The notes under the pieces were generated by a model, which worked only from the letters and a program-made list of their open reading frames with translations, was not told where the DNA came from and searched no databases. Shown here one piece after another: positions 1 to 8,722 of a DNA stretch of 64,000 nt (position 1 is its first letter; each line of letters opens with the position of its first letter). The stretch is from Hymenobacter sp. BT559 (GTDB taxonomy: Bacteria; Bacteroidota; Bacteroidia; Cytophagales; Hymenobacteraceae): contig NZ_JAELXV010000006.1 of NCBI RefSeq assembly GCF_016427535.1, positions 248,001 to 312,000 on the forward strand, in the 5' to 3' direction. Position numbers and translations under genes: made by a program.

Positions 1-1
1 C

Positions 2-754
2 CCCACGGCCCAGGTACTGGCCGTGCTCGATACTGTGACCGGCGCACTGGCGTGGCTCGACGCGCACCCCGCGCCCGACCTCATTCTGAGCGATATTCAG
101 CTGGCCGACGGCCTCAGCCTCGACGTGTTTGCCCAAACGCTGGTGCGCAGTCCAGTCATCTTCACCACCGCCTACGACCAGTACGCCCTGCAAGCCTTCC
201 GGGCCAATGGCATCGATTACTTACTCAAGCCTCTCAAGCTGCCCGAGCTGCAAACGGCCCTGGCCAAGCTTACGGACCTAGGTGTTAAAAATACCCACCT
301 AGGGCCCGCGCCAGCCGAGGCAGCAAGCCTCAACAGCAGCAAGCCACCGCTCCCGCTCAATGCCTCCATCGAGCGCCTGCTCGATGCCCTGCCCCGCCCT
401 CAGCGGCCCTACAAAACGCGTTTTTTAGTGCGACAGGGCGAAAACCTACTGCCCCTGCCCACCGCCGAAGCGGCCTGGTTTCAGAGCCGCCACGATACCG
501 TGACGCTAGCCACTCACGACGGCCGCCGCTTCGTAGTGGACTACACCCTGGAGCAGCTCGATGCCCTGCTCGACCCCGCGCAGTTTTTTCGACTCAACCG
601 CCAATTAATTGCGCAGCTGTCCGCCGTGCGCCGGCTCGTGCCGCACCTAGGCGGCAAGCTGCTGGTTGAGCTCAGCCCCACCCCCGGCGGAGGCGACGAC
701 GTGCTAGTAAGCAAGGAGAAAGCCACCGCCGTGAAAAGTTGGCTGGAGGGGTAA
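2..754 (+). CDS. LytTR-family response regulator (5' end outside the window)
   Basis: Two-domain DNA-binding response regulator. The open frame runs from the left edge without a convincing start, so the first part of the receiver domain, including its acidic pair, lies outside the window. The visible receiver part has the phospho-acceptor Asp in LILSDIQLAD, the Thr/Ala switch region in IFTTAYDQYA and the invariant Lys in DYLLKP. A C-terminal LytTR domain (about the last 105 residues, with FVVDYTLEQLDALLDP and FFRLNRQLI) should bind promoter DNA. It is closely related in layout to the second LytTR regulator at 898-1746 on the other strand, with which it converges. Its partner kinase may be upstream of the window or be the LytS-type kinase at 2332-3477; the sequence does not decide this. 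Confidence 0.9.
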   Translation, partial: PTAQVLAVLDTVTGALAWLDAHPAPDLILSDIQLADGLSLDVFAQTLVRSPVIFTTAYDQYALQAFRANGIDYLLKPLKLPELQTALAKLTDLGVKNTHLGPAPAEAASLNSSKPPLPLNASIERLLDALPRPQRPYKTRFLVRQGENLLPLPTAEAAWFQSRHDTVTLATHDGRRFVVDYTLEQLDALLDPAQFFRLNRQLIAQLSAVRRLVPHLGGKLLVELSPTPGGGDDVLVSKEKATAVKSWLEG

Positions 755-826
755 GTATGGGCGCCGCTTAGGCCGAAAGTTATTCCCGCCTAGGCTGAAA
801 GATTGTTTAGAGTATCGACATTCTAA

Positions 827-892
827 AAACCCAACCTAAACCGTCTGTCATGCTTCGCAGGCTCAGCATGACAGACGGTTTAGGTTGGGTTT
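827..892. terminator. 28-bp perfect palindrome between convergent regulators
   Basis: Arms 827-854 and 865-892 are exact reverse complements around a 10-base loop. The palindrome lies between two convergent LytTR genes, so it can act as a bidirectional transcription stop. Its inner part contains the TGTCATGC sequence shared by several other intergenic palindromes in this window. Confidence 0.75.
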
Positions 893-897
893 CTACA

Positions 898-1746
898 TTA
901 CCTATCGAGCCAGCTCTTGAAGACGCTCACCTTTTCGCGGCTTACGAGGATGGGTCCTTCACTCTCGGGCGGGGCGGGCTTGAGGATGGTTTGCAGGCGC
1001 GAGTTGGTGTAGTGGATGATGTCGTGGATGGCCGCCTGGCGAGCTAGGTAAGCGCGGTTGAGCCGGAAAAACTGCGTCGGGTCGAGCAGGCCTTCGAGCT
1101 GTTCCATGGTGTAGTCCACTACATATTTGCGGCCGTCGGTGCTTTGCAGCAGGGTCGTTTTTTCGAGGCTGAAGAAGTACGCCACCTGCTCGACGGGCAC
1201 CACCTTAAGATGCTCGCCCACCCGCACCACAAACTGCGCCTTGTAGCTAGCCACCGGCGCCGGCTGGCGCAATTGGTGAATGAGCGCTGTCAGCGTAGCC
1301 GCATCTAGAGTCGGCGCAGCGACATTTTCGGCCTCAGGTTTTGTACTGGAAACCGAACCTTTTGTACTAAAATTCTGGTCATCCACCGCGGGCAGCCGCT
1401 GCCGCAATTTAGCTAAGGCAGCGCAAAGCTCCTCTTCATCAATGGGTTTGAGCAGATAGTCTACGCTATTCACTTTGAAGGCCCGTAGTGCATACTGGTC
1501 GTAGGCGGTAGTAAAAATGACCGGGCATTTTATTTCTACCTGCTCAAACAGCTCAAAGCTGAGGCCATCGGCCAAGTGAATATCCAGAAACAGCACGTCG
1601 GGCGCAGGGCCAGCTTGCAGCAGCGCTACGGCCTGTGCCACCGACTCGGCCGGCCCTAGGAGGGTGAGCGGCGCGGCGTGCTTTTGGAGTAGGCTGGTGA
1701 GGCGGCGGGCCGCCAGGGGCTCATCTTCAACGACTAAAGCTAGCAT
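898..1746 (-). CDS. LytTR-family response regulator
   Basis: Complete two-domain response regulator of 282 residues. The receiver domain (about 1-120) has the acidic pair E8/D9, phospho-acceptor D55 in LFLDIHLAD, T80 and K100 (DYLLKP). A variable linker of about 50 residues follows, then a LytTR DNA-binding domain (about 170-282) with YVVDYTMEQLEGLLDP. It reads in the same direction as the LytS-type kinase (2332-3477) and a small membrane protein (1794-2291), with 47 bases to the latter, so the three probably form one operon and this regulator is the likely target of that kinase. LytS/LytTR pairs in Bacteroidota often control envelope or polysaccharide genes, but the regulon cannot be read here. 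Confidence 0.93.
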   Translation of the reverse strand: MLALVVEDEPLAARRLTSLLQKHAAPLTLLGPAESVAQAVALLQAGPAPDVLFLDIHLADGLSFELFEQVEIKCPVIFTTAYDQYALRAFKVNSVDYLLKPIDEEELCAALAKLRQRLPAVDDQNFSTKGSVSSTKPEAENVAAPTLDAATLTALIHQLRQPAPVASYKAQFVVRVGEHLKVVPVEQVAYFFSLEKTTLLQSTDGRKYVVDYTMEQLEGLLDPTQFFRLNRAYLARQAAIHDIIHYTNSRLQTILKPAPPESEGPILVSREKVSVFKSWLDR

Positions 1747-1793
1747 GACAAAACGTGGGGAAACAGAAAGCTACGTGGCCGCCTAGATGGTCT

Positions 1794-2291
1794 TTAGGGG
1801 CGGGCCAGGCTGTCGCGCAGCTGCCACAGCCCCCGGCTAAGGGTAGTAGCGTGGTAGAAATAATTGGTTTGGGCCAGCTGCGCCACTTCGCCCTGGCCGG
1901 AGGTCGCCAGCCGAAAAACGAGCGTGCGGCTATGTAGCTGCCAAGCCTCGGCGGGCGCGGCGGCCAAGCGCACCACCAGCGTGGCTTCGAGCAGCGGCTG
2001 AAAGGTGGCGCTGTCGGTCGCCGCCACCGGGCGCAACTGCCGCAAGGTGGGCACCAGCCGCCGCAGCCGGGCCGCCTCCCGCACTTGGTATGGCCGGGTG
2101 GGCCCAGCCCCGGCCACGAGCGGGTACACGGTCAGGCTTTCCACGTCGGCGGGCTGCACCTCGCGCAGGGCTTTTTCCACGGCGGCCCGGTCGTTGGGGG
2201 TGGCGCCGCGGCGCACCAGTAGCCACCCGATGCCGGCGGCCACTAGGGCGCATAGCACCCACAACAGCTCGGGGTAAAAAGCTTTTTTCAC
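1794..2291 (-). CDS. small membrane-anchored protein of unknown function
   Basis: I do not recognise this 165-residue protein. It starts with a short basic end (MKKAF) and one hydrophobic segment at about residues 8-27 (LLWVLCALVAAGIGWLLV), which reads as an uncleaved signal anchor. The rest is soluble, rich in Ala, Arg and Leu, and predicted to lie outside the inner membrane. It sits between the LytS-like kinase and its LytTR regulator, all on the minus strand with spacers of 40 and 47 bases, so it may be an accessory or sensing component of that two-component system; this is inferred from position only. Confidence 0.7.
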   Translation of the reverse strand: MKKAFYPELLWVLCALVAAGIGWLLVRRGATPNDRAAVEKALREVQPADVESLTVYPLVAGAGPTRPYQVREAARLRRLVPTLRQLRPVAATDSATFQPLLEATLVVRLAAAPAEAWQLHSRTLVFRLATSGQGEVAQLAQTNYFYHATTLSRGLWQLRDSLARP

Positions 2292-2331
2292 GTGCGCTCC
2301 AGCATAAGCCTAGGTCCTTGGCTGCGCCCCG

Positions 2332-3477
2332 CTACAGGGCCAGCAGCGGCAAAGTAACCACAAACTCGCCCGCTACTGGGCTAGCCGCTACAGGCCGCTT
2401 GGTGAGGAAAGCGTAGCGAGCGCGCAGATTGGCCAGGCCGCGGCCCGAGGTTTCATCGGCCGCCAGGCGGCGCGGGCGCAGGGTATTGCGCACGGTGAGG
2501 GTGGCCGCGGCGGCGTCTACAGCTACGTGCAGACGCAGCGGGTCGGCTTGGTAGGCGGTGTTGTGCTTGAGGGCGTTTTCGAGCAGCAATTGTAGGGCCA
2601 GCGGCGGCAGGTAAAAGGCGCCTAGGTCGGCGGCAGGCGGCAAACTCAGCTCGACTTGCAGGGCTTCGTCGAGGCGAGTTTTTTGCAGAAAAATGTAGGA
2701 CTCGGCAAACTGTAATTCCTCGCTTAAAGGCACCAGTTCCTGGCTCTGGCTGTCGAGCACGTAGCGGTACACCTGGCTGAGCTGCCGGATAAAGCGCACG
2801 GCGCGGGCGGGGTCCTGCTCCTCGACCAGTGAAGTGAGGGCGTTGAGCGAATTGAATAAAAAATGTGGGTCTACCTGCCGCCGCAGCGAGTCGAGGCGCG
2901 CCACAGCTGACTCTTTTTCGAGGCGCTCGGCGCGCACCGTGGCTTCGCGCCAAGCCATGAGAAAGGAACGCGAGTGCAAAAACAGCGAGACCACCACCGT
3001 CATCAGCAACGGAAAAGCCGACTGGGCCAGGAAATTGTGCTGAAAGGTGTAGCCCGGCGCCCGGTGCCACAGCAAGATAGAAAAGCCCTCGCCCACCCCT
3101 ACTATCACCAATAGCGAGGCCAGCGTGGAGGCCCCTACCGTGAACAGCAACCGCCGTAGGGGCCGCTCCTCCCAACCCACTTTGATATTGAGCCAATCGA
3201 CGGTATAGCCATTGGCCAGCCACAGCCCCACGCAGTAGGCCAGCGAGTACGCCAGCGAGATGGCGTAGCCCCTAGGTTCGCGCCAGGGCGGCGGCGCATA
3301 TAAAAGGGCTATCAACGCGTTGGCCACCGTTATCCACCCTAGGCGGCGCCAAAACTTGCTTATCTCCGAGCCCTTGCCGGGCAAGTCGGTGCGGGGCGCC
3401 ACGCTAGCAAAAGGTGACGGCAATGTGGGTGGCGAAGGGGCGGACACGGCGGGCGGCTGGGCAAGTAAAGCGGTCAT
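2332..3477 (-). CDS. LytS/YehU-type sensor histidine kinase
   Basis: Sensor kinase of 381 residues of the His_kinase (PF06580) type. After a polar N-terminus there are about four transmembrane helices (about 48-66, 72-90, 108-136, 150-168), a coiled linker (about 175-200), and the kinase core. The phospho-acceptor is H205 in DPHFLFNSLNALTSL, the ATP-binding N-box is LLLENALKHN, and the glycine motif is GRGLANLRARY. No separate ligand-binding domain is visible, so the signal may be sensed within the membrane. It is the first gene of a minus-strand set that continues with the small membrane protein and the LytTR regulator. Confidence 0.92.
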   Translation of the reverse strand: MTALLAQPPAVSAPSPPTLPSPFASVAPRTDLPGKGSEISKFWRRLGWITVANALIALLYAPPPWREPRGYAISLAYSLAYCVGLWLANGYTVDWLNIKVGWEERPLRRLLFTVGASTLASLLVIVGVGEGFSILLWHRAPGYTFQHNFLAQSAFPLLMTVVVSLFLHSRSFLMAWREATVRAERLEKESAVARLDSLRRQVDPHFLFNSLNALTSLVEEQDPARAVRFIRQLSQVYRYVLDSQSQELVPLSEELQFAESYIFLQKTRLDEALQVELSLPPAADLGAFYLPPLALQLLLENALKHNTAYQADPLRLHVAVDAAAATLTVRNTLRPRRLAADETSGRGLANLRARYAFLTKRPVAASPVAGEFVVTLPLLAL

Positions 3478-3528
3478 AAAAGTAGCAGGCTATGAGTGAG
3501 CGCCAGGCATAGCCTAGGCTTTGAAATC

Positions 3529-3630
3529 GCCTGTCATGCAGCGCGCAGCGAAGCATCTCGCTCGCTTCGTTGCTAGCGTAAGAGGTTACTGCGCCACGCG
3601 AGATGCTTCGCTGCGCGCTGCATGACAGGC
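3529..3630. repeat. 33-bp perfect palindrome (TGTCATGC/GAAGC family)
   Basis: Arms 3529-3561 and 3598-3630 are perfect reverse complements around a 36-base spacer. It carries the outer TGTCATGC and inner GCGAAGCAT sequences also seen at 19612-19703, 33571-33657 and, in variants, 827-892, 24038-24128 and 53232-53304. It lies between two minus-strand genes and could also stop transcription of the upstream gene at 3656-4363. Confidence 0.8.
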
Positions 3631-3655
3631 GTGTTTTAGAGCAATTTGGTATTCC

Positions 3656-4363
3656 CTATTTTGCAGCTTGTGCTGAGGCCACCTCGTACTTTTTGAGGCG
3701 GCTCAACAACTGGTTTTGACCCCAGCTAGGTGCCAGCGGGCCAGCCGGCTGGAAAGCGGCGTACTTGGCTTTGGCTTCTTCGTAGAGAGGCTTGGCCGCT
3801 TCGGCGCCGCCGCCAAACATACTGGGCGTGTAGTACACATTGTTAGCGCCCACCAAGTAAGGGCGCGGGTTGGCGGGATTAAGGGCTTTGGCCTGGGCCA
3901 CGGTTTCGGTTACTAGGCGCGAGTATTTCATACTGCGCAGCATGGGCGAGATACCTAGGCGTGCTTGGTAGATATAGGCCTGCAAGGTCAGTAGCTCCGA
4001 CTCATCTCCTTTTAGCTTGCGCGCCTGGGCCAGGGCGGCTTCGGCCTGGTCTAGGGTAGCGTCTTTGGCATCGCCGTCTTCCTGGCTCTGGAACACATTG
4101 ATGAGCAGCGCGTAGGCCTGGTAGTAGCGGGGCAGCCAGTCGGCGGGGGCCACGGCAGCGGCGCGCTCTAGCTTGGCGGCTAGGGCTTTCAGCTCGGCCG
4201 CATCGCCGGTGTTCATTACCTGCGCGATAGTGGCGCCTAGCAGTTCGGCATAGCCAGCGGGGGCGGCGGTAGTCGTGGCAGGGGCAGACTTAGTTGCGGT
4301 AGTTTGAGCGGTGGCGCTGAAGCTAGCGGCAGCAAGGGCGAGGGCGAGAAGCGACTTTTTCAT
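3656..4363 (-). CDS. secreted TPR-like protein
   Basis: A 235-residue exported protein. The N-terminus is a clear Sec signal peptide (MKKSLLALALAAASFSATAQ, cleavage expected after ATAQ), followed by a Thr/Ala-rich stretch. The mature part is almost all helical, with repeated A/Y/L patterns (for example DWLPRYYQAYALLINVF and LDQAEAALAQARKL) typical of tetratricopeptide-like helix pairs, which usually bind other proteins. Proteins of this size and layout are common in Bacteroidota and are of unknown function. It stands alone, flanked by a palindrome downstream and by an upstream spacer that contains the terminator of the deacetylase gene. Confidence 0.8.
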   Translation of the reverse strand: MKKSLLALALAAASFSATAQTTATKSAPATTTAAPAGYAELLGATIAQVMNTGDAAELKALAAKLERAAAVAPADWLPRYYQAYALLINVFQSQEDGDAKDATLDQAEAALAQARKLKGDESELLTLQAYIYQARLGISPMLRSMKYSRLVTETVAQAKALNPANPRPYLVGANNVYYTPSMFGGGAEAAKPLYEEAKAKYAAFQPAGPLAPSWGQNQLLSRLKKYEVASAQAAK

Positions 4364-4496
4364 GGCTGAGACGGGAAAGTGGCCAGGTGGCCGGGTTGAT
4401 GATTCAAAGGTGCCGCAGCCCTCCCCTACCCAAAATTTCCCGTTGCCGAACCGTCCCTAGATGCACCCGAACCGGCTGAAAAGCCGGAAGAAGCGT

Positions 4497-4597
4497 GTGG
4501 GCAAAAAGGAGCGTGGGCCCTGCAAGTCCGCGAGTGCATGCGCTGAATAAAGCACGCTACTCGCCGACCCACAGAGCCCACGCTCCTTTTTGCTCAC
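4497..4597. terminator. 22-bp inverted repeat with U-rich flank
   Basis: Arms 4497-4518 and 4576-4597 match with one mismatch around a 57-base spacer. Read on the minus strand it directly follows the stop codon of the deacetylase gene (ends at 4600). The A5/T5 stretches inside the stem are unusual for a classic intrinsic terminator, but position and stem strength favour a transcription stop. Confidence 0.55.
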
Positions 4598-4599
4598 AT

Positions 4600-7341
4600 T
4601 TACTTTCCGCCCGACTCGACTAGGTTGGCCAGGATGCGGTAGGCGCCGGGCACGCCGGCCGGCAGCTCCCGAAACAGCGACAAACCGGTGTAGATGTAGC
4701 GGCCCTTGCCATAAGGCGCCACCAGAATGGCGCTCTGCTTCTCCGTCTCGCCGGGGTCGTGGCTGGCAATAACGGGCTGGTAGTGCGCATCCCAGGCCGA
4801 GGGGTAGTATAGCCCCTGCTCCTGCACCCAGCCGGTGCTAAAGTCGGCGGGCGTGAGCTTGTTGGGCATAGCCAGCAGACCTTGTGCGAGGCTGGGAGCG
4901 GCTGATTTAGGGCTGGCTTTGGGAGCTTGTCGCACCACTACGGCCCCGCCCGGGGTCGGCACGAAGGTCACGGGCGTGTTTTCCACCGTCACGCGGTCGG
5001 AGGAGAGCGTGAGGGGGTAGGGCCCGATTTCTGACATCACAGTGCCGCGGTTCACGACGTACTGCACCAGCATGGTGCCGCCGTTTTCGACGTACTTGAG
5101 CAGCTGGGCCTGCTGGGTTTTGAGGCGGTCGAGCACGTTGTAAGCGCGCACGCCCAGCACCACGGCATCGTACTGACCTAGGCGGTCGGCAGTAAGGTCG
5201 GTGGCGGGGTCGAGCAGGGTCACGGTGTAGCCGAGCTGGCGCAGGGCCTCGGGCACCTCGTCGCCGGCACCCATGAGGTAGCCGATGTTTTTAGTGTGCC
5301 CACGCGCCACATTCAGGCGTACCAGCGGGGCCGTAGCCTCGGGAAAGAGCGTCTGGGTCGGGATGTGCGGGTATACTATCTGCTGGATGCCGCGGCTGTA
5401 TTTGTCAGCGCCCACGGTAGCCACGGCGCGCAGCTCGGTTTTGCCCTCGGCCGCGCCGGCCAGCGGGCGCAGGTTGAAGGTCACGGTTTGCTCGTCGTCC
5501 TTGTTTTTGAGGTCGAAGGCGGCGGTGGCGGGCTCGGCCTGCCAGCCGCTGGGCACTTGCAGGGCCAGCTGGCCTTTTACGCCAGCCTGGCCAGCGCGCA
5601 GCGTTACGGGCACGGGCTTGGGCTGCTGGTCGGCAAAGACGTAGGCGCGGGCGGCGGGGATATTCACCATTACCGGCGGCACCACGGCTAGCGGCTGGTA
5701 CTGCTCACCTAGGACTGGGTCGGTGTGCTTGTATTGGACGGGAACGGTTATGTAAATAGGTGTGCCTTGCACCGTCAGTTCTACTGTTACATTAGGAGAA
5801 GGCAGGTTCTCGGGATGCCCAATGAGATGCTGGCGGTCAATCGTTAGCCAGGTTTCGGTCTTCGATTTCTTACGTACCGCTAGGTCAGCTTGGGCAAAAG
5901 ATAGTTCGGCAGGCACGGTATACATACCAATGGTACCGGGCTCACGTAGCCAATATGGCTGCGAAGGCGGCACCTGCTTACTGATTGGCAGATGCAAAGC
6001 TACCCGCAGTGTTTGGCCTGTTCGTAATTCCTTGGTCACGAGTGTATCACGGCCAAAGCCTTCGGCCCACACTTGGCGCACTGTAATAGGCGCGACGCCC
6101 TGGTTCACGGCTTCAACTGTTACGACGGCCGTTTGCCCGGTTGCGATAGCGGCAGAGGAGGCAATGGCTTCGATGTGTAGCCCTAGGCAAGCTTGAATTA
6201 GGTTATCTACCTGCTCACGTTTCTGTTTGTAGTAGAACGCTATAGTACCTGCTGATTCTTTTACAGGCACGCTAGCTTTTGTGCCCGGTTCTTTAAGCTT
6301 GAATTCTAACCATTCCTGTGCATCAGCCAATGGCTTATTAAACGCTTCCCGCACCTTCAGAAGTCCCGCCACGCTTGCGCTCGGGTTCGCCGCATCATAC
6401 TTCTTCACCACCTCGTCCACCATTTTTCCAATGGTCGCGCCGCCCGGCACGCGGTTCCAAGTTTGGTCGATGCCTTCGAATAAATCGGTTTTGGCGGGCG
6501 TGCCTTTCACAAATTGGAAATACTCGATGGCCTCGCCGCGCTGGGCGGCCGAGCCGAAGCCCTGGCTGCGGTGCTGCGAGCGCGAGTGGGCCGCGATTTC
6601 GCCGTAGCTCTGGCCTAGGAGGGGGTTGTAGCCGCCCGCGTCCAGCTTGAGGTAGCCGTCCATATTCTCGCCGGGCTTCACGAAGAAGCTACCGGTGTTC
6701 CAGTACAGGCGCTTGGGCTGCCAGGCTTGCACGTATGTGAGCTGCTCGGGGAAGCGCTTGGGGTCGCCGGCCGCGTCGAAGGCTTCGGCAGCCAGGATAG
6801 CGCTGGCCTGGTGGTGGCCGTGGCCGGCGCGGGCATCGGGCGGAAAGCGCGTGATAAGCACGTCGGGCCGCCGCTGGCGAATGACCCACACCATGTCGGC
6901 GAGCACCTGCTCCTTGTCCCAGATGGTGAAGGTCTCGGCCGAGGTCTTGCTAAAGCCGAAGTCATTAGCGCGGGAGAAGTACTGGTGTGCCCCATCGATA
7001 CGGCGGGCCGCCAGCAGCTCCTGGGTCCGGATGACGCCGAGCTGCTCGCGTAGCTCGGGGCCGATGAGGTCCTGGCCGCCGTCGCCGCGGGTGCAGCTGA
7101 GGTAGCTGGTTTCGAGCTGGCGGCCGTTGGCGAGGTAGGCCAACAGGCGGGTGTTTTCGTCGTCGGGGTGGGCGGCGATGTACATCACCGAGCCCACCAC
7201 GTTCAGCTTTTTGAGACCTAGGAGAATTTCAGACGAAGTGTAGGTTTTGGGCGCTTGGGCTTTTGTCTCAATGAGCAAGGAGCAATGAGCGAGGACCAGA
7301 CTTAGGAGAGCCAAGCGAGTAGCGCGGAGAAATTGAAGCAT
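4600..7341 (-). CDS. large PIG-L (LmbE-like) deacetylase, multidomain
   Basis: A 913-residue exported protein. The N-terminal part is a hydrophobic signal segment (LALLSLVLAHCSLLI). Residues about 50-290 form a PIG-L/LmbE N-acetylglucosaminyl deacetylase domain with the zinc motif AHPDDEN and the second motif GHGHHQAS. The middle is made of beta-sandwich-like segments (PVTVRQVWAEGF, VPVTLRAGQAG) resembling NPCBM/NEW3-type modules. The last about 220 residues look like a ThuA/class-I amidotransferase-like domain (QYDAVVLGVRAYN, GGTMLVQYVVNRG). Large proteins with this order are frequent in Bacteroidota and are thought to act on extracellular glycans or glycoconjugates; the natural substrate is not known. 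The ATG is preceded by no other gene on that strand for almost 300 bases, so it is probably transcribed alone. Confidence 0.9.
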   Translation of the reverse strand: MLQFLRATRLALLSLVLAHCSLLIETKAQAPKTYTSSEILLGLKKLNVVGSVMYIAAHPDDENTRLLAYLANGRQLETSYLSCTRGDGGQDLIGPELREQLGVIRTQELLAARRIDGAHQYFSRANDFGFSKTSAETFTIWDKEQVLADMVWVIRQRRPDVLITRFPPDARAGHGHHQASAILAAEAFDAAGDPKRFPEQLTYVQAWQPKRLYWNTGSFFVKPGENMDGYLKLDAGGYNPLLGQSYGEIAAHSRSQHRSQGFGSAAQRGEAIEYFQFVKGTPAKTDLFEGIDQTWNRVPGGATIGKMVDEVVKKYDAANPSASVAGLLKVREAFNKPLADAQEWLEFKLKEPGTKASVPVKESAGTIAFYYKQKREQVDNLIQACLGLHIEAIASSAAIATGQTAVVTVEAVNQGVAPITVRQVWAEGFGRDTLVTKELRTGQTLRVALHLPISKQVPPSQPYWLREPGTIGMYTVPAELSFAQADLAVRKKSKTETWLTIDRQHLIGHPENLPSPNVTVELTVQGTPIYITVPVQYKHTDPVLGEQYQPLAVVPPVMVNIPAARAYVFADQQPKPVPVTLRAGQAGVKGQLALQVPSGWQAEPATAAFDLKNKDDEQTVTFNLRPLAGAAEGKTELRAVATVGADKYSRGIQQIVYPHIPTQTLFPEATAPLVRLNVARGHTKNIGYLMGAGDEVPEALRQLGYTVTLLDPATDLTADRLGQYDAVVLGVRAYNVLDRLKTQQAQLLKYVENGGTMLVQYVVNRGTVMSEIGPYPLTLSSDRVTVENTPVTFVPTPGGAVVVRQAPKASPKSAAPSLAQGLLAMPNKLTPADFSTGWVQEQGLYYPSAWDAHYQPVIASHDPGETEKQSAILVAPYGKGRYIYTGLSLFRELPAGVPGAYRILANLVESGGK

Positions 7342-7547
7342 AGTGCGTAAACCGGTTCGAGCCGCGAAGTACCCAGTTATTTTCTTATCGACAGGAATAT
7401 TTGCTTAAAAAGTAGGCTCATTGACTAAAAAAGGGGTTTTGCCTTTCGGTGGCCCTAGACGTAAATACCGATAATGGCTAAGCCTTCCTTGGTTTGAAGG
7501 CCACCCCAGCACAAAGCCTAGTTAGCACTTCTATCCGAGCAACAACA

Positions 7548-7580
7548 AAAAAAGCTAGCCTCCTGGAGACTAGCTTCTTT
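7548..7580 (-). terminator. intrinsic terminator of the RsbQ-like hydrolase
   Basis: A compact hairpin with a 7-bp outer stem (AAGCTAG/CTAGCTT at 7552-7558 and 7570-7576) plus inner CTCC/GGAG pairing. On the minus strand it is followed by a run of seven T. It lies about 55 bases downstream of the stop codon of the gene at 7633-8499. Confidence 0.75.
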
Positions 7581-7632
7581 ATCATGAGAAGCAGAATAGA
7601 GTGGCGCTGGCTTCAGCGCTGTTACCCGGCTT

Positions 7633-8499
7633 TTACTCGTTGGCCGCTGACTTCGCCAAGAAGTCTTTTATGGCAGTGGCCACTTCGTCTGGAGCTGTAA
7701 GGTGGGGGGAGTGGCCGGTCGTGGTAAGCATTACCAGCTTGGCGGCTGGCAAATGGGCTAGCATATAATCGCTTACCTCCTCCGGCACGGCGGGGTCGTC
7801 GTGGCATTGCAGAAGCAGGGTGGGCTGCCGCAAGAATGGCAGTTGCGCACGAAAGTCTCCTAGGAAGGCGAGCTCAACCGTTTTGGCGGCTAGCGCTGGG
7901 TCGACCTGCGTGGCGTACGCCACCAATTCCTGGCTGAGGGCGGGGGCTGCATGCTGCCCAACGAGCATCGTGGCAAACGTGCTCGCCCACTGAATGTAGT
8001 TGGCGTGCATCTCGGTCAGCACCTGGTGTAACGTCGCTTGCTCAAAGCCGCCGTAGTAGCCCGGCTTATTGAGGAAGTGGGGCGAGTTGTTGAGCAGCAC
8101 AGTGTGGCTAATGTACTCTGGGGCTTGAATAGCCGCCAGCATCGCCACGGTGGCACCGGCTGAGTGCCCCACCAGCACTACGTCTTGCAACTGCAGCGCC
8201 TGGCAAATAGCCACCACATCCTGGGCGTAGCCATCTAACGTAGCGTATTGTTGGGGGTCGTAGGCCGAGAGGTCGGATTGGCCCACACCCATTTGGTCGA
8301 AGAGAATGAGCTGGTAGTCATCAGCCAGCGCCGGCGTGAGCAGATGCCACACCTGCTGGACACAATTGAAGCCATTGCAAAACAACAGCGGCCGGCCAGT
8401 TCCTAGCACGTGCACGTTGTGGCGGCGCAGCACGGCCTGCGCGGCTGTATCAGAAATAAGCGTAGTGGCTAGCGTGGGCGATAGGTCAGATAGGGACAT
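7633..8499 (-). CDS. RsbQ-like alpha/beta hydrolase (copy 1)
   Basis: Serine alpha/beta hydrolase of 288 residues. The nucleophile elbow is GHSAGA (S113), the acid is in QCHDDPAVP (D235), and the catalytic His is in TTGHSPHLTAP. The motifs GVGQSDLSAYD and GHxPHLxxP are typical of the RsbQ/KAI2/D14 branch, in which a small molecule is bound or hydrolysed to trigger signalling (RsbQ activates the RsbP phosphatase in the Bacillus stress pathway). No PP2C-type RsbP gene is visible here, so a signalling role is inferred from family only. It is divergently arranged with a clear paralogue at 8723-9604 and followed by its own terminator. Confidence 0.88.
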   Translation of the reverse strand: MSLSDLSPTLATTLISDTAAQAVLRRHNVHVLGTGRPLLFCNGFNCVQQVWHLLTPALADDYQLILFDQMGVGQSDLSAYDPQQYATLDGYAQDVVAICQALQLQDVVLVGHSAGATVAMLAAIQAPEYISHTVLLNNSPHFLNKPGYYGGFEQATLHQVLTEMHANYIQWASTFATMLVGQHAAPALSQELVAYATQVDPALAAKTVELAFLGDFRAQLPFLRQPTLLLQCHDDPAVPEEVSDYMLAHLPAAKLVMLTTTGHSPHLTAPDEVATAIKDFLAKSAANE

Positions 8500-8673
8500 G
8501 AGGAAATAGGATAACTACAAAGCAGGCGATACGGCCAAGCAACATGTAAAACTCGCTACAGCATACCATGAGCAGCTAGGTAAAATACCCTATCTGCAGA
8601 GGTAACTACGTATATCTACTCTGCACGCCGGCTAGGAAGTGGTAGTATTATCGGCTGTATAGCAGGCTAGCCA

Positions 8674-8681
8674 TAAATTTG
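8674..8681 (+). promoter_or_regulatory. candidate -7 box for the second hydrolase
   Basis: TAAATTTG matches the Bacteroidota -7 consensus TAnnTTTG exactly and lies 41 bases before the ATG at 8723. No good TTG is seen at the expected -33 spacing. The 223-base region 8500-8722 must hold the promoters of both divergent hydrolases. Confidence 0.4.
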
Positions 8682-8722
8682 CAAATTATAATTTACTAAC
8701 AGTAAATAAATTGCAATAATAA